A stretch of DNA of 64,000 bases from Bacteroidota bacterium (GCA_023424015.1 JAFAEM010000032.1:67924-131923); one strand, 5' to 3'; shown: positions 45,194-54,565, counted from the first letter of the stretch. Program-made: numbers and translations. Notes: generated by a model from the sequence alone, not told the origin.

Positions 45194-45910
45194 TTATTTA
45201 GAAGCGAGGAAGCTGGTGATCCTGTTCCCGATCTCATCGATGGTCAGTAAGACTGCTTCGTTTTGTACACGGCTTGCCGCCTCAGCGTGATCCAGTTCTT
45301 CTTTTTTCTTTTGTGAAAGATAATCTCTGGTTGTAATGGCTGAAAACGGGATGAGTCCTGTCCTTACATCGAGTATGATGAGCTGTGTTGTTGCAAAGGC
45401 TTTGATGTCAGACTTTGAAAACAGTTTGTATTTGGAGTAAATATCGCTGTTGATGGAATAAACCACCACGATATCTGCCTGCATCCTTACCGCGGCTTCC
45501 CTGATATTGGTAAAGCTCGGTGTCCTTGAGATCATGAGTTCAGGCATAGATGAAACCTGTGTGACCCTTGCCGAATTTTTAAACTTTTCAGTGAACAGTT
45601 CTAAGTAGGCCTGCTGTGTCTTTAGGAATTGTTCATCGCTCCAATAGTTCCATTGATACCGCCTGGCCTGCGGTGAAGGTTCGAGTCTGACAATCGCAAC
45701 CCTCAATTGCTGAGGGAGCTGGTAACGACCGTCAAGAATTTTTTGAATGTTCTCCTCTGAAATAGTGGATGCCCGGTCGTTGAACAACGAATGTGTGATG
45801 AGCGTATCATTCAACCCGTAACCTGCGGTTGAGGCGCTATTCAAACCACTCGTGGTGTGGCAGGCAGTTAACAGAAATGTTGTCGCGATAAATAAAACAA
45901 CTAGTCTCAT
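45194..45910 (-). CDS. Lipoprotein of unknown function
   Basis: A 238-residue lipoprotein; start at 45910 gives signal RLVVLFIATTFLLTAC. The mature part contains LRVAIVRLEPSPQARRYQW and a repeatable alpha/beta pattern (ADIVVVYSINSDIYSKY, LIILDVRTGLIPFSAITTRD) like proteins related to the CsgG/TolB-N type of small periplasmic folds. I cannot name a family with confidence. Confidence 0.7.
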   Translation of the reverse strand: MRLVVLFIATTFLLTACHTTSGLNSASTAGYGLNDTLITHSLFNDRASTISEENIQKILDGRYQLPQQLRVAIVRLEPSPQARRYQWNYWSDEQFLKTQQAYLELFTEKFKNSARVTQVSSMPELMISRTPSFTNIREAAVRMQADIVVVYSINSDIYSKYKLFSKSDIKAFATTQLIILDVRTGLIPFSAITTRDYLSQKKKEELDHAEAASRVQNEAVLLTIDEIGNRITSFLASK

Positions 45911-45960
45911 ATTGCTGAATTTTAGTTTTAAGTTCAGGTTGGCCGTGTTGTGAACCGGCC

Positions 45961-46386
45961 TCAGTTGATGATACTCGCATTTGGGTCTTTCATCAGTTTG
46001 GCCAGGTCTTCCCGCCATTTTTGCAATTCTTCCGGCTTGAGACGTACCCAGTCTGTTACCTCACCCAAAATTTTCAGCGGTGACTGGCTTCGATAAGAGC
46101 GCGTCGGGTTGCCCGGGAATTTTTTATCTGTCAGGTTGGGGTCATTTTCAAAACTACCCGTCGGTTCCACGATATATACCCGGGCCTCTCTCTTACCTTT
46201 CGCCAATTCGGCGGCAAGCGCTGCACTGCTTAAAGTGGCACTAAAATAAATATGATTCATGTTTATCCCAGCGTAGTAATTTGACAGGTATCCCGCGGTC
46301 AGCAGGTCGCCAGGTTTCAGATCCGCCTTTGTTCCGTGATAAAATGGTCCGGGGTCCGGGATCGTGGATGAATTCTGCATTTTCAT
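45961..46386 (-). CDS. arr: Rifampin ADP-ribosyltransferase
   Basis: A 141-residue Arr enzyme, which inactivates rifamycins by NAD-dependent ADP-ribosylation. The family hallmarks HGTKADL, LLTAGY, NHIYFSATL and DPNLTDKKFPGNPTRSYRS are all present. By position, His17, Tyr47 and Asp82 correspond to the His19, Tyr49 and Asp84 described for the mycobacterial enzyme. A MarR regulator precedes it by 7 nt, so they form an operon. Confidence 0.94.
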   Translation of the reverse strand: MKMQNSSTIPDPGPFYHGTKADLKPGDLLTAGYLSNYYAGINMNHIYFSATLSSAALAAELAKGKREARVYIVEPTGSFENDPNLTDKKFPGNPTRSYRSQSPLKILGEVTDWVRLKPEELQKWREDLAKLMKDPNASIIN

Positions 46387-46393
46387 ATTAGGT

Positions 46394-46846
46394 TTATGTA
46401 TTTAAATGATCAGTAGTATCGTCGAGCAGTTCTATATATCCCTCGAAAAAAGCTGCCAGGGTTTTTTGTTGCGCCGGTGAAAAAGTCGCGATCAGCTTGT
46501 CAGTTTTTTTTTGAAAGTCCTTATAGTAGGGCTGCAGCAGCCCGAGTATTTTCTTATTGTCAGGAACGATAAATACTTTTCGCCGGTCGTTTTTATCAAA
46601 CTGTCTTTTAATGAGTTTTTTCTTCTCAAACCGGTCTATCAGGCCGGTCACCGCACCGGTGGTCAGGCCCGACAACTCAGCAAGCTGGCCGGCCGTAAGT
46701 TTACCTTTCTGCAGAAAAAAGCCCAGGTACTTATGATCAGTTCCGCTAAAACCGGCTTTTCTGGCAATGGCTTCATGCATTTGCAGCGAAGAATAAGCGG
46801 ATTGCTGGCTTAATTTCCTTAACTCAACGGTATTGATCCCTGCCAT
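46394..46846 (-). CDS. MarR-family transcriptional regulator
   Basis: A 150-residue winged-helix regulator: LTAGQLAELSGLTTGAVTGLIDRFEKKKLIKR is the recognition region and KNDRRKVFIV the wing. First gene of an operon with arr, so it likely represses the resistance gene and itself; the ligand is unknown. Confidence 0.9.
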   Translation of the reverse strand: MAGINTVELRKLSQQSAYSSLQMHEAIARKAGFSGTDHKYLGFFLQKGKLTAGQLAELSGLTTGAVTGLIDRFEKKKLIKRQFDKNDRRKVFIVPDNKKILGLLQPYYKDFQKKTDKLIATFSPAQQKTLAAFFEGYIELLDDTTDHLNT

Positions 46847-46954
46847 TTTAATCTTTGTTTATAAGTATCTTAGTTACAAAGATAAATTATTTGAATGACC
46901 GGGATTCTTTTTTTCGTTAAAAAAGTGATTAAGGGCTTAATTAGTTTTAAGGGA

Positions 46955-47566
46955 TTAGCCTCCTATCATACCGGTTTTTACCGCTCCTGCGCGCTGGTAG
47001 TTGGCGAAGATCACGCCGTTAGGTGTGATCAGGCTGTCGGTCAGGCTAAACGCTGCGGGAATGGTGCCCTCGCCGAAAAGCTTTTTTCCCTTGCCTAATG
47101 TTATGGGGAAAATCTTTAGCCAGAGGTCATCCACCAGGTCATGTCTGAACAATGTCTGGACAAGTTCACTGCTGCCATGTACCTGGATATCGGTGCTGTT
47201 TTCACTGGAGTTTTTGAGGGCCTTGACCTGGTCGACTGAATTTAGAAAAATGCAGTTATTCCATTCGGTATTATTCTTTGAAAGGGATGTCGACATCACG
47301 TATTTGGTAATATCATTGATACCCGGCCATAGCTCGCCATGGGAAGGCCAGAAGGCTGCAAAGCTGTCGAAGGTTTTTCTGCCTAAAAGCAGGTCTGCGG
47401 GTTTCATATGTTTTTCGAGAAATGCCCCGGCCGCTGCGTCGGCCTCATAGAAATATGGTGCACTCCAGCCACCGAATTTGAAGTCGCCCGACTCATCATC
47501 GGGCCCACCTGGTGCTTGCATCACACCGTCTAGTGTCATGAAGGACAGGACAATGATCTTTCTCAT
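46955..47566 (-). CDS. DHFR-fold (RibD C-terminal-like) protein
   Basis: A 203-residue protein starting MRKIIVLSFMTLDGVMQAPGG, with LLLGRKTFDSFAAFWP and QVHGSSELVQTL, typical of the dihydrofolate reductase family related to the RibD C-terminal domain. The start at 47566 is the family start. These proteins are rarely true folate enzymes; substrate unknown. A paralogue lies at 48495-49061. Confidence 0.87.
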   Translation of the reverse strand: MRKIIVLSFMTLDGVMQAPGGPDDESGDFKFGGWSAPYFYEADAAAGAFLEKHMKPADLLLGRKTFDSFAAFWPSHGELWPGINDITKYVMSTSLSKNNTEWNNCIFLNSVDQVKALKNSSENSTDIQVHGSSELVQTLFRHDLVDDLWLKIFPITLGKGKKLFGEGTIPAAFSLTDSLITPNGVIFANYQRAGAVKTGMIGG

Positions 47567-47818
47567 GTGCAGATTTTTTAAGGTGAACGTAACTGGCCGG
47601 CAGGCGGGGACGGGTTTGATCACCTGCGAAGGTCCCATCAGCAAATCTCGTCAACCCTTTCGTTTTATTACAGTGTAAATGCGACAATCTCGAAGGCGGA
47701 ATGCGACATTTGTTTTAGTCATTGGGGGAGCAGAAGTTTATCCTCTTAAGTACTGCAGTCAGTAGTGACTTTGTCAATAATGGTAAGAACCCATTTTTTG
47801 TTGATATAGGTCAGGTAA

Positions 47819-48256
47819 ATGATTAGTCGTCAAACAGTCGACATTAACCAGGTAAGTGTTTTCCTGGGTATGAAAGCAGTGGTATCGTCTATGAAGAAAA
47901 CAAAAAACGGATCAATCGTCAATATTTCTTCAGTTGCAGGCCTGCTCGCACTTCCACAGTATATCACCTATAGCGCATCTAAGTTTGCCGTGAGGGGAAT
48001 GACCAAGGTAGGCGCATTGGAATTTGCAGATTATGGCATCCGGGTAAACTCTGTACACCCCGGACTGATCGATACTCCGATGACCCAGGATGAGAACAAT
48101 GCTGCGTCTCTGGCAGAGTTTGCCAAATCAATCCCGCTGAAACGTGCGGCGAGACCGGAAGAAGTTACCAACCTGGTTTTATACCTGGCTTCTGATGACT
48201 CAAGCTATAGCACAGGTTCTGAGTTTGTCATTGATGGTGGAAGCAACCCGTTTTAA
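47819..48256 (+). pseudogene. 5'-truncated short-chain dehydrogenase (SDR)
   Basis: The 145 residues match the second half of a classical SDR: VFLGMKAVVSSMKK, NISSVAG with catalytic Ser, YSASKFAVRG with catalytic Tyr/Lys, and the C-terminal GSEFVIDGGSNPF. The first 95 or so residues, including the TGxxxGIG cofactor motif, are missing, and an in-frame stop lies just upstream. It is on the opposite strand from its neighbours and is probably dead. A strong terminator follows. Confidence 0.8.
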
Positions 48257-48316
48257 TAAAGTTGTATCAGGTTAGTTCAGTCAGTATTTCCTGCGGTATC
48301 AACTAAAACATAATCT

Positions 48317-48349
48317 ATCAGCCTCATAAAATGGGGCTGATTTTCTTTT
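48317..48349 (+). terminator. Rho-independent terminator
   Basis: Eleven-bp stem ATCAGCCTCAT / ATGGGGCTGAT (one G-T pair), 3-nt loop, then TTTTCTTTT. It ends the SDR remnant. Confidence 0.9.
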
Positions 48350-48494
48350 GGGGTATACCAGGTAAGACAAAGTGAATAGAGTACCTTTCATTTGTTAGAA
48401 ATTATTGTTATACCCCTTTAATAAATATCAACTACAACTCTGTTCTCAAATCCTCTTGAGGTGTCAGAGCGGCCACCCGACTTACTGCTCAGTA

Positions 48495-49061
48495 CTAATT
48501 ATTTGTAATGTTCTTTGGTATTGGCTCAAAATATAATGCCGTAACCCCCGAGGTAAACGATTTTGTCCTGATAAGTTTCAATATAATCTTATCCGTGATT
48601 TGATCAAAAAGCTGAAGTCCCTTTCCTTCGATGACCGGGTGGATACAAATTTGAAATTCATCAATAAGGTTGCTGTTTAGAAGCTGGATGATCAGACTCC
48701 TGCTTCCCACCAGGATGTCTTTTCCGGGTTGTTGTCTTAGTTCCTGTACTTCTTCGCTAAGCGTTTTTTCAGCAAGTCTTGCACTATCCCATCCCGTGTC
48801 CTTTAAGGTGGTGGAAAACACAAGTTTTTGAACTTTGTCTATTGAAACAGCAAAGTCGTTCATTGCCTTGTCCTCCGATGGGTTCTTTAAAAGTTCCTGC
48901 CAAAATTGCATAAGCTGATAGGTGATCCGTCCATATAGTAAAACATCCCCGCTGTCAATTAAGTCAGCGTAATGTTGGTGTAAATCTTCATCGGCAACCC
49001 CGGTTGTATGGTCACAAACACCATCGAGGGTCATATTGAACGCGGCAATTACTTTTCTCAT
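48495..49061 (-). CDS. DHFR-fold (RibD C-terminal-like) protein
   Basis: A 188-residue paralogue of the 46955-47566 protein: MRKVIAAFNMTLDGVCDHTTG, LLYGRITYQLMQFW, ILVGSRSLIIQLL and IHPVIEGKGLQLF. Cytoplasmic, substrate unknown. First of a long run of single minus-strand genes with wide spacers. Confidence 0.87.
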   Translation of the reverse strand: MRKVIAAFNMTLDGVCDHTTGVADEDLHQHYADLIDSGDVLLYGRITYQLMQFWQELLKNPSEDKAMNDFAVSIDKVQKLVFSTTLKDTGWDSARLAEKTLSEEVQELRQQPGKDILVGSRSLIIQLLNSNLIDEFQICIHPVIEGKGLQLFDQITDKIILKLIRTKSFTSGVTALYFEPIPKNITNN

Positions 49062-49180
49062 GTAATTCCTTAATTGCTATTAATTTGATTTAGGGTATTG
49101 ACCTTCCGTTTCATGCACGTGACTGATGTGGTGACTATTTCTTTGAAATGCTTTTTCTTCTTGATGTTCACAATTTTCGA

Positions 49181-49657
49181 TTATTTAAGCTCTGAGAGTA
49201 TTATTTTTTTTTGCTTAAATGTATTCCTCATGGCCTTTTCCCTAACCTCAGCGTTTTCATTGTTAATAAGGTCGAAATACTCAACCGGCACAACCTGCCA
49301 CGACAAGCCATATTTGTCTTTACACCAGCCACAATAGCTTTCCTCACCGCCATTTGCGGTCAAAGCATTCCAGTAATAATCCACTTCTGCCTGGTCTTTG
49401 CAGTTAATTACAAACGACACGGCTTCATTAAACTTAAAATAAGGGCCCGCAGCCAGGATATTAAATTCCAGGCCTGCTATTTCCATAATCGCGGTTTCAA
49501 AGCTTTTCTGTCCACCCATTTCTATGGCTTCAGGCGGATTTTGATATTGATAATATTCCTTTAGCCTGCCATCTTTGAAAATTGAAAGGTAATAGTCTAC
49601 TACCGCTTTGGCGTCTTTATCAACCCAAAGCGAAGGTGTAATTTTTTGGGTATTCAT
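49181..49657 (-). CDS. VOC-family (PhnB/glyoxalase-like) protein
   Basis: A 158-residue vicinal-oxygen-chelate fold protein (PhnB / 3-demethylubiquinone methyltransferase-like group): ITPSLWVDKDAKAVVDYYLSIF at the N-terminus and GWCKDKYGLSWQVVP near residue 115. Function not determinable; such proteins often act in resistance or small-molecule metabolism. Confidence 0.87.
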   Translation of the reverse strand: MNTQKITPSLWVDKDAKAVVDYYLSIFKDGRLKEYYQYQNPPEAIEMGGQKSFETAIMEIAGLEFNILAAGPYFKFNEAVSFVINCKDQAEVDYYWNALTANGGEESYCGWCKDKYGLSWQVVPVEYFDLINNENAEVREKAMRNTFKQKKIILSELK

Positions 49658-49949
49658 ATTTTATTGTTTATGGTTTTGCTGCTATTATTTCCAATTTAAA
49701 TGTCCATGCCGTGGCGGTCTGATCTCTGTTAGTGTCATTCGATCCGATTCGATCTTTGGTCCTTCCCGTTCCTGCGCGTATGATAAAGGTATTGCGCACA
49801 ACCAATTTCTCAAAAAACCATCCCTGGTTCAGTCGGAACTGAGGATCGATAGGCACTGCCTCTTGTCACTGTTTAAGGACTCGTTATCTATTTAAAGGTA
49901 TCTGCGCGTTATTCGTTCCTGGTAAAGGCCCTGCTCGTTCCGTATTCTT
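49658..49949. other. Intergenic region with a possible decayed minus-strand ORF
   Basis: About 290 bp. A minus-strand frame at 49668-49856 without ATG encodes a protein-like stretch (QGWFFEKLVVRNTFIIRAGTG) but is preceded by a stop and has no recognised family. It may be a remnant of a lost gene. Confidence 0.3.
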
Positions 49950-50675
49950 TCATTCAGCTGGCAGGTAAAGTTTTATGGTTCCTTTTTTAAACAATACTTC
50001 GTCCAGGTGCCCCATTTTTTGACGGTCTTTTGTTATTAAATGCATATGCAGATAGGTATCGTGGTGGGTAAAGATCGCTTTATGTTCCGTAGAGAAAAAG
50101 CCAACAATGTCTGCCTGCTCATTTTTAATCAAATAATTTACCTGTCCTTTATGGGCATCGTCCGGTGAACCCACTTTCAAACTTTTTGGCAGATTAACAA
50201 CGTGAATAGTCGCTCGTTCAATGGTTCCTGAGAGCTTAAACATAAAAGGCCTTCGCGAATACTTGGTTATTTTGCCAAGGCATGATTCCAGTTGTTGGAT
50301 TGTCTGAATACTATCGGGAAGCTTTTGTTCTGTCCATTTGGAAATATTTGTGTAACCAAAAAATGGAGCTTTTATGTCGTAAGTTTCCTCGACTTTCATT
50401 GTGGAGTCAGAAGTTACCGTTGATTTATATGATTTTCCGCCCATGACCAGGATTTCTCCTGCTAAATATTCTACTGGTCCAAGTCCGAATAAATTTTTCT
50501 TGCTGGTTATCGTGTCGAGGCTGATATTTCCGTAAAGCTCTCCTTTCCACATTACGTTTTTCATTTGGCCGACAATTTTGACTTCTGAAGCTCTATCCTG
50601 TGCCCTCATCTTGTAGGTTGTTAAAGACAGTATTGTCAGTCCGAGAATTGTAGCTTTAAAACACCGTTTGATCAT
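49950..50675 (-). CDS. Exported acetolactate decarboxylase-like protein (BudA family)
   Basis: A 241-residue protein with an N-terminal signal (ATILGLTILSLTTYKMRAQ). The body follows the alpha-acetolactate decarboxylase pattern: LYGNISLDTI, LAGEILVMGGKSY (Glu74), KAPFFGYTN and the zinc ligands His210-x-His212 with His223 in GHLDEVLF, the same spacing as known enzymes (His, His+2, His+13). The position of the conserved active-site Arg is Lys147 here. Reaction would be acetolactate to acetoin, but export and the changed residue make function uncertain. Confidence 0.78.
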   Translation of the reverse strand: MIKRCFKATILGLTILSLTTYKMRAQDRASEVKIVGQMKNVMWKGELYGNISLDTITSKKNLFGLGPVEYLAGEILVMGGKSYKSTVTSDSTMKVEETYDIKAPFFGYTNISKWTEQKLPDSIQTIQQLESCLGKITKYSRRPFMFKLSGTIERATIHVVNLPKSLKVGSPDDAHKGQVNYLIKNEQADIVGFFSTEHKAIFTHHDTYLHMHLITKDRQKMGHLDEVLFKKGTIKLYLPAE

Positions 50676-50835
50676 TTGAAGTATTCGATTCTTATTACTC
50701 CTTTTAAAGAGTAAAGGTGATACACAAATTTATTATTGGGAATATTTTAGCCTAGTCTGCAGGATTTGTTTTTAGTGATTACTTTTTTAAAATGACATAC
50801 AGCATGCCCGGCCGTGAAAATGACCGGCCATTGAT

Positions 50836-51333
50836 TTACCAAAATTTCCACCACGGTTTAGTTTCGCCGGGCTCCGCGGTATCTGCAGGAATTTTCCAAA
50901 ACTCTTCGTTAAATGGCAAATTTGTAAAAGCTTTTGTTACCATGTGGACATAGGGATAGATAGCGTCTTCACTTCCATTTTGGAATCTTCTCATTACTTT
51001 CTGAATAGGCCAGAGTTCTGTACCGTCTGGTAGTTTTAAGGAAACCTTTAATTCTCCCTGCGGATCGTTGTCATCAGTTATCCATTGTGAACCATTTACA
51101 TTATGGATGATCGTCTCGCCAACATATGAGCCAATTGAAAATAAAATGGGTCCGTATCCTTTTCCATAAAGCCGCCCTCCTTTACGAGGCTGCCCATGCT
51201 TCATGTTATTACTGAAAAATTTGTCGACTTGAATAATACTGTCAATGGTATAGTCCAGTTTAAATCCATCTGCAGCAAATGCTTTTATGATCCATGCGGA
51301 TTGCGATCTGATATCTTCCTGTAAAGTCGCCAT
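50836..51333 (-). CDS. Conserved hypothetical protein
   Basis: A 165-residue soluble protein without signal peptide. The stretch GRLYGKGYGPILFSIGSYVG ETI and PIQKVMRRFQNG suggests a conserved fold resembling small immunity-like proteins, but I cannot name a family. C-terminus is Trp/Pro rich (KPWWKFW). Confidence 0.65.
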   Translation of the reverse strand: MATLQEDIRSQSAWIIKAFAADGFKLDYTIDSIIQVDKFFSNNMKHGQPRKGGRLYGKGYGPILFSIGSYVGETIIHNVNGSQWITDDNDPQGELKVSLKLPDGTELWPIQKVMRRFQNGSEDAIYPYVHMVTKAFTNLPFNEEFWKIPADTAEPGETKPWWKFW

Positions 51334-51501
51334 ATAGGTATTGATTAGTTTCTGTTTGCTATGGGATTCACAATGCCTGCAATGTTAAGGCATTGGCAAA
51401 ATACTGAGATTATATTTTTCCAAGGCTATTTTGCCAATGCAACCTTTAGGAAGGTATGGATTTATCTTTCAGGTTTTCCGAATAAGTTTTCAAATGAATT
51501 C

Positions 51502-52449
51502 TTATTTGAATTTAGCCTTGAGAAAGCCATTAACTTCCAGCCAGTGCATAAATGCATCAAACCAGCGGTTACTGGTTCTGTTGGGGTTGCCAAGACCAAA
51601 ACCATGGCCACCGTTCTGGTAAAGATGAAATTCGACAGGTATGCCCGTTTTATACCAGGATTCGATCACACCGAATTTGCCGCCGAAAAGAAAATCATCA
51701 GTGGCGATAACACTGAACATCGGTGGGGCATTCTTCGGCACCTCCACCGGTCCCATACCACCATAAATAGGGCCAATGAAAGCCAACTTCATGGTCTTTG
51801 AGTTGAGTGTTGAATGCATCGTGAGGCCGGCGCCGGCAGAAAAGCCGATCATACCTATCCTGCTGGTATCTACACCCCATTCTTTGGAACGTTTTAATAT
51901 CATGGCGTAGGCAGTCTCGGCATCCTGTAATTGATTTGACAGATCTATCTGCGGCGGTCTGGGAGGTGCTGGTGCTGCATTAGAAGTATCGGATGGAGCA
52001 CCAAAGCGCGGGCGACTCATCCACGCCGAAAACGAATCAAGTGACTCGTGAGTGGGGAAAAGCCGGTATTTGAGTACAAAAGCGGCAATCCCTTTGTCGG
52101 CGAGGGCCTGCGCAACTTCCCAGCCTTCGTTGCCCATCGAAAGCCAACGAAAACCACCACCTGGGGCCACGATCACGGCCGCGCCATTTGCGGTACCCGG
52201 TTTGGGAAGAAAAGGGGTGAGGGTAGCTTTGGTAATGTTGCGTGCCATTGGGTCACCCCATTGGCGGAACCAGGATTCAGAAGCGGGTTGATTCGCGACA
52301 CCCCCACTGCCAAGTGGTATTGCGTTTGGTTCGGGTGGCGCGTTAAGTGGATAGATAGTGCCATCCTGCGCTATGGTTAACGACGACAGCGTTAATAATA
52401 CGCCCAATAAAGCGAACGATTTGATGTAGCCGTAAAGTTTACAGTTCAT
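51502..52449 (-). CDS. Exported alpha/beta hydrolase (esterase/DLH-like)
   Basis: A 315-residue hydrolase; start at 52449 gives a signal peptide (FALLGVLLTLSSLTIAQ). Oxyanion region VIVAPGGGFRWLS, nucleophile elbow GFSAGAGLT (Ser) and GGHGFG (His) near the C-terminus, with the Asp in ATDDFLF. Similar to BD-FAE / acetylxylan esterase-like proteins of Bacteroidota. Likely periplasmic esterase; substrate unknown. Confidence 0.88.
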   Translation of the reverse strand: MNCKLYGYIKSFALLGVLLTLSSLTIAQDGTIYPLNAPPEPNAIPLGSGGVANQPASESWFRQWGDPMARNITKATLTPFLPKPGTANGAAVIVAPGGGFRWLSMGNEGWEVAQALADKGIAAFVLKYRLFPTHESLDSFSAWMSRPRFGAPSDTSNAAPAPPRPPQIDLSNQLQDAETAYAMILKRSKEWGVDTSRIGMIGFSAGAGLTMHSTLNSKTMKLAFIGPIYGGMGPVEVPKNAPPMFSVIATDDFLFGGKFGVIESWYKTGIPVEFHLYQNGGHGFGLGNPNRTSNRWFDAFMHWLEVNGFLKAKFK

Positions 52450-52809
52450 ATTGGTGTGTTTATAATTGACAGGTATGGAATATGGGTTTGCTACTATCGT
52501 CACACGGATTGGCACAGCGGTGTTGCCCGAAAGACCTTGGGGCTGTTTTAAAGCTGAAAACTAATATACGAAAGTTGACTCGAAAAGTTATCGGGTAGAA
52601 TAACTCAAACCTGGGCCTATTCCGCTTCCGCCATTCAGTCAAACCGATGTTGGGGGCGGAATTCCGGGTTCACCCTGGACCCTTGATTTGTAGGAAATAG
52701 TAAGGCCCATAAATAGAAGATCTTTAACAAATGTATCACAGCAGGTCTTTGGCAGTGGCTGTTCAGGATAGCAGATGCGCACAAATCTCTCTCTTAACAA
52801 GTTCTTTCT
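52450..52809. other. Spacer carrying a repeated 21-mer
   Basis: 360 bp without a gene. AACTAATATACGAAAGTTGAC at 52559-52579 recurs exactly at 56346-56366, and both copies follow an AGCTGA. GC-rich inverted pieces occur around 52620-52670. It looks like a dispersed intergenic element rather than a promoter. Confidence 0.5.
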
Positions 52810-53373
52810 TCAGACAATCTTTAATGGCTGACCCACTACTATCATGTCGTGGTCGGCAAAAACCTTCACAATCTGTTCTTTTGAAGGGGGTAAAGTCCAT
52901 TTGTCGGTTGCTGCAAAAAAGTCTTCCATTTTACCAGCAGGCAAATAGGAAACAATTGCTTTCCCTGTTTCTGACAGTTGAACAAAAGCATGCGGTACAT
53001 TTCGTGGAAGAAAAATCGTATCCCCTTTTTTCATTTGATATTTATCGTCACCCACCTGAAACAAATATTCTCCCTCAACAATATAAAACCATTCGTCCTG
53101 ATTTGGGTGAATATGCAAGGGCGGTCCGCCTTTCGGTGTTGATCCAGTTTGCTCAAAAACCGCTAAGTCATTTTCTGTGTCTTTTCCAGAAATTTTTATG
53201 TCAAGCGTATTTAACGTAACGCCTTTCATTTTATAGTGTCGACTAAATCTTGCCTCTCCAGAAGCAACCTTAAACCCTTTGCCTGTACGCATGCCTATTG
53301 CAGATTTTATTTTCGAAAAAGCCAGCAGTGGCGTTGCCAAAAGTGTTTTTAATATAAAATTTCTGCGTCTCAT
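52810..53373 (-). CDS. Exported cupin-domain protein
   Basis: A 187-residue protein. N-terminal RRRNFILKTLLATPLLAF looks like a Tat-type signal. One cupin domain (80-155): PPLHIHPNQDEWFYIVEG (metal motif 1) and FLPRNVPHAFVQL (motif 2). Function unknown; ATG at 53373 chosen over a GTG two codons earlier. Confidence 0.82.
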   Translation of the reverse strand: MRRRNFILKTLLATPLLAFSKIKSAIGMRTGKGFKVASGEARFSRHYKMKGVTLNTLDIKISGKDTENDLAVFEQTGSTPKGGPPLHIHPNQDEWFYIVEGEYLFQVGDDKYQMKKGDTIFLPRNVPHAFVQLSETGKAIVSYLPAGKMEDFFAATDKWTLPPSKEQIVKVFADHDMIVVGQPLKIV

Positions 53374-53524
53374 ATACACCTGTCGTTGTTAAATTGAAAT
53401 TAGCTGTCGATTTTGTGATGCACAATGGTTGTGGTATTGCAGAACGCGGGGAATTTCGCTCAGAATTTCAAAAGATATTTTAAGTTGAACTTTGGACACC
53501 TATCTCCATTTTGGCGTTACCCTG

Positions 53525-53752
53525 TTAACGGGTCGTTGTTTTTTGGTCGTTATCAACATATTCTAAAATGTCACCTGGCTGGCAATCCAATACGTTACAA
53601 ATTGCCTCTAATGTGCTAAACCTGATTGCTTTTGCTTTTCCTGTCTTTAAAATGGAAAGATTTGATAAAGTCAGCCCGACTTTTTCAGAAAGTTCATTCA
53701 ATGACATCTTTCGCTTTGCCATCATAACGTCTAAATTTACGATGATTGCCAT
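53525..53752 (-). CDS. XRE-family helix-turn-helix regulator (YozG-like)
   Basis: A 75-residue regulator made only of an XRE HTH (SLNELSEKVGLTLSNLSILKTGKAKAIRF). It follows the DUF2975 membrane protein by 3 nt; this pair is a common two-gene unit, and the membrane protein is thought to relate to the regulator's activity. Confidence 0.9.
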   Translation of the reverse strand: MAIIVNLDVMMAKRKMSLNELSEKVGLTLSNLSILKTGKAKAIRFSTLEAICNVLDCQPGDILEYVDNDQKTTTR

Positions 53753-53755
53753 AAC

Positions 53756-54292
53756 TTATACAGTTAAATCATTTTCATTTTGAATGTCTACTCCCTTTTT
53801 GAAAATAGTCGCAATAATATAAACTACTGCTCCCATTAAAATAAATGCCTGGCTATCGGACCAAAACCGATTCAGGCTTTCTGTTTCATAGCCATAGTGC
53901 ATTAAGTTTTTTGTTAGCTGCCTGGCAATGTAACTTAACACTCCGATTATAAGTGTGAAATAACTGAGATTTGAAATTTGCTTGGCAACGAAATTGTCAA
54001 ATGGTTTTGATAAATTCATTTTATGCATTAGTCTGATAACGATGTAAAATAGCCAGGCTTTTAAAATTGAAATAGTCAGAATAAAACTATAGATCCCGAA
54101 AAAAGAAAGTCTGCTGTCTTTGTACATTTCCGTCAGGTCCACCTTTTGATATAGATTTGGGATGAGTTCAGGCTTAAATAGACTGAAAAAGAAATTCACG
54201 ATCAGGCCTCCCGCCTCAATGGATAAGCCTACAAAAATGAGCCAGGCCACAGCATATAAGGTCCAAAATACGAAGTTGTTAGTTTTTGACAT
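53756..54292 (-). CDS. DUF2975 membrane protein
   Basis: A 178-residue membrane protein with four predicted helices, of the DUF2975 family (YoaS-like). ATG at 54292 (MSKTNNFVFWTLYAVAW) is the family start; upstream codons lie in an AT-rich leader. Co-transcribed with the HTH gene downstream. Confidence 0.87.
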   Translation of the reverse strand: MSKTNNFVFWTLYAVAWLIFVGLSIEAGGLIVNFFFSLFKPELIPNLYQKVDLTEMYKDSRLSFFGIYSFILTISILKAWLFYIVIRLMHKMNLSKPFDNFVAKQISNLSYFTLIIGVLSYIARQLTKNLMHYGYETESLNRFWSDSQAFILMGAVVYIIATIFKKGVDIQNENDLTV

Positions 54293-54546
54293 GATTAAGT
54301 ATTTGCATTGTTCGTGTAAAAATAATAAATATTTATTGAAAAACAATAAAAAAAGATTAAAAATCAAAATTATCGGTGAGTATCAAAGTGATGTGCGAAA
54401 GCTTGTTTGATTAATATCCCGCTTTAATGGAATGGGTGACCCGGTGTGTAAAAGCTGAGGCCATAGATTTCGGGTTAACGATTGCCCTGTTTATCGTCAC
54501 ATCATACTTGCAATGTATTGTTAGCTGAAATCTTTTCTTTTGGGAT

Positions 54547-54565
54547 AGTATCTTGATAAGATACT
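54547..54565. repeat. Perfect 8-bp hairpin in a spacer
   Basis: AGTATCTT and AAGATACT flank GAT at 54547-54565, with TTTT on the right. It could stop transcripts or be part of the spacer element between the OsmC and DUF2975 genes (54411-54665, otherwise empty). Confidence 0.45.

Noticed and set aside
46955..49061. Trimethoprim-resistance DHFR genes
   Set aside because: Both proteins belong to the RibD C-terminal-like branch (MTLDGV start), which is not known to give trimethoprim resistance.
53525..54292. HTH plus DUF2975 as toxin-antitoxin pair
   Set aside because: The membrane protein has four helices and belongs to DUF2975, a known regulator-associated family, not a small toxin.
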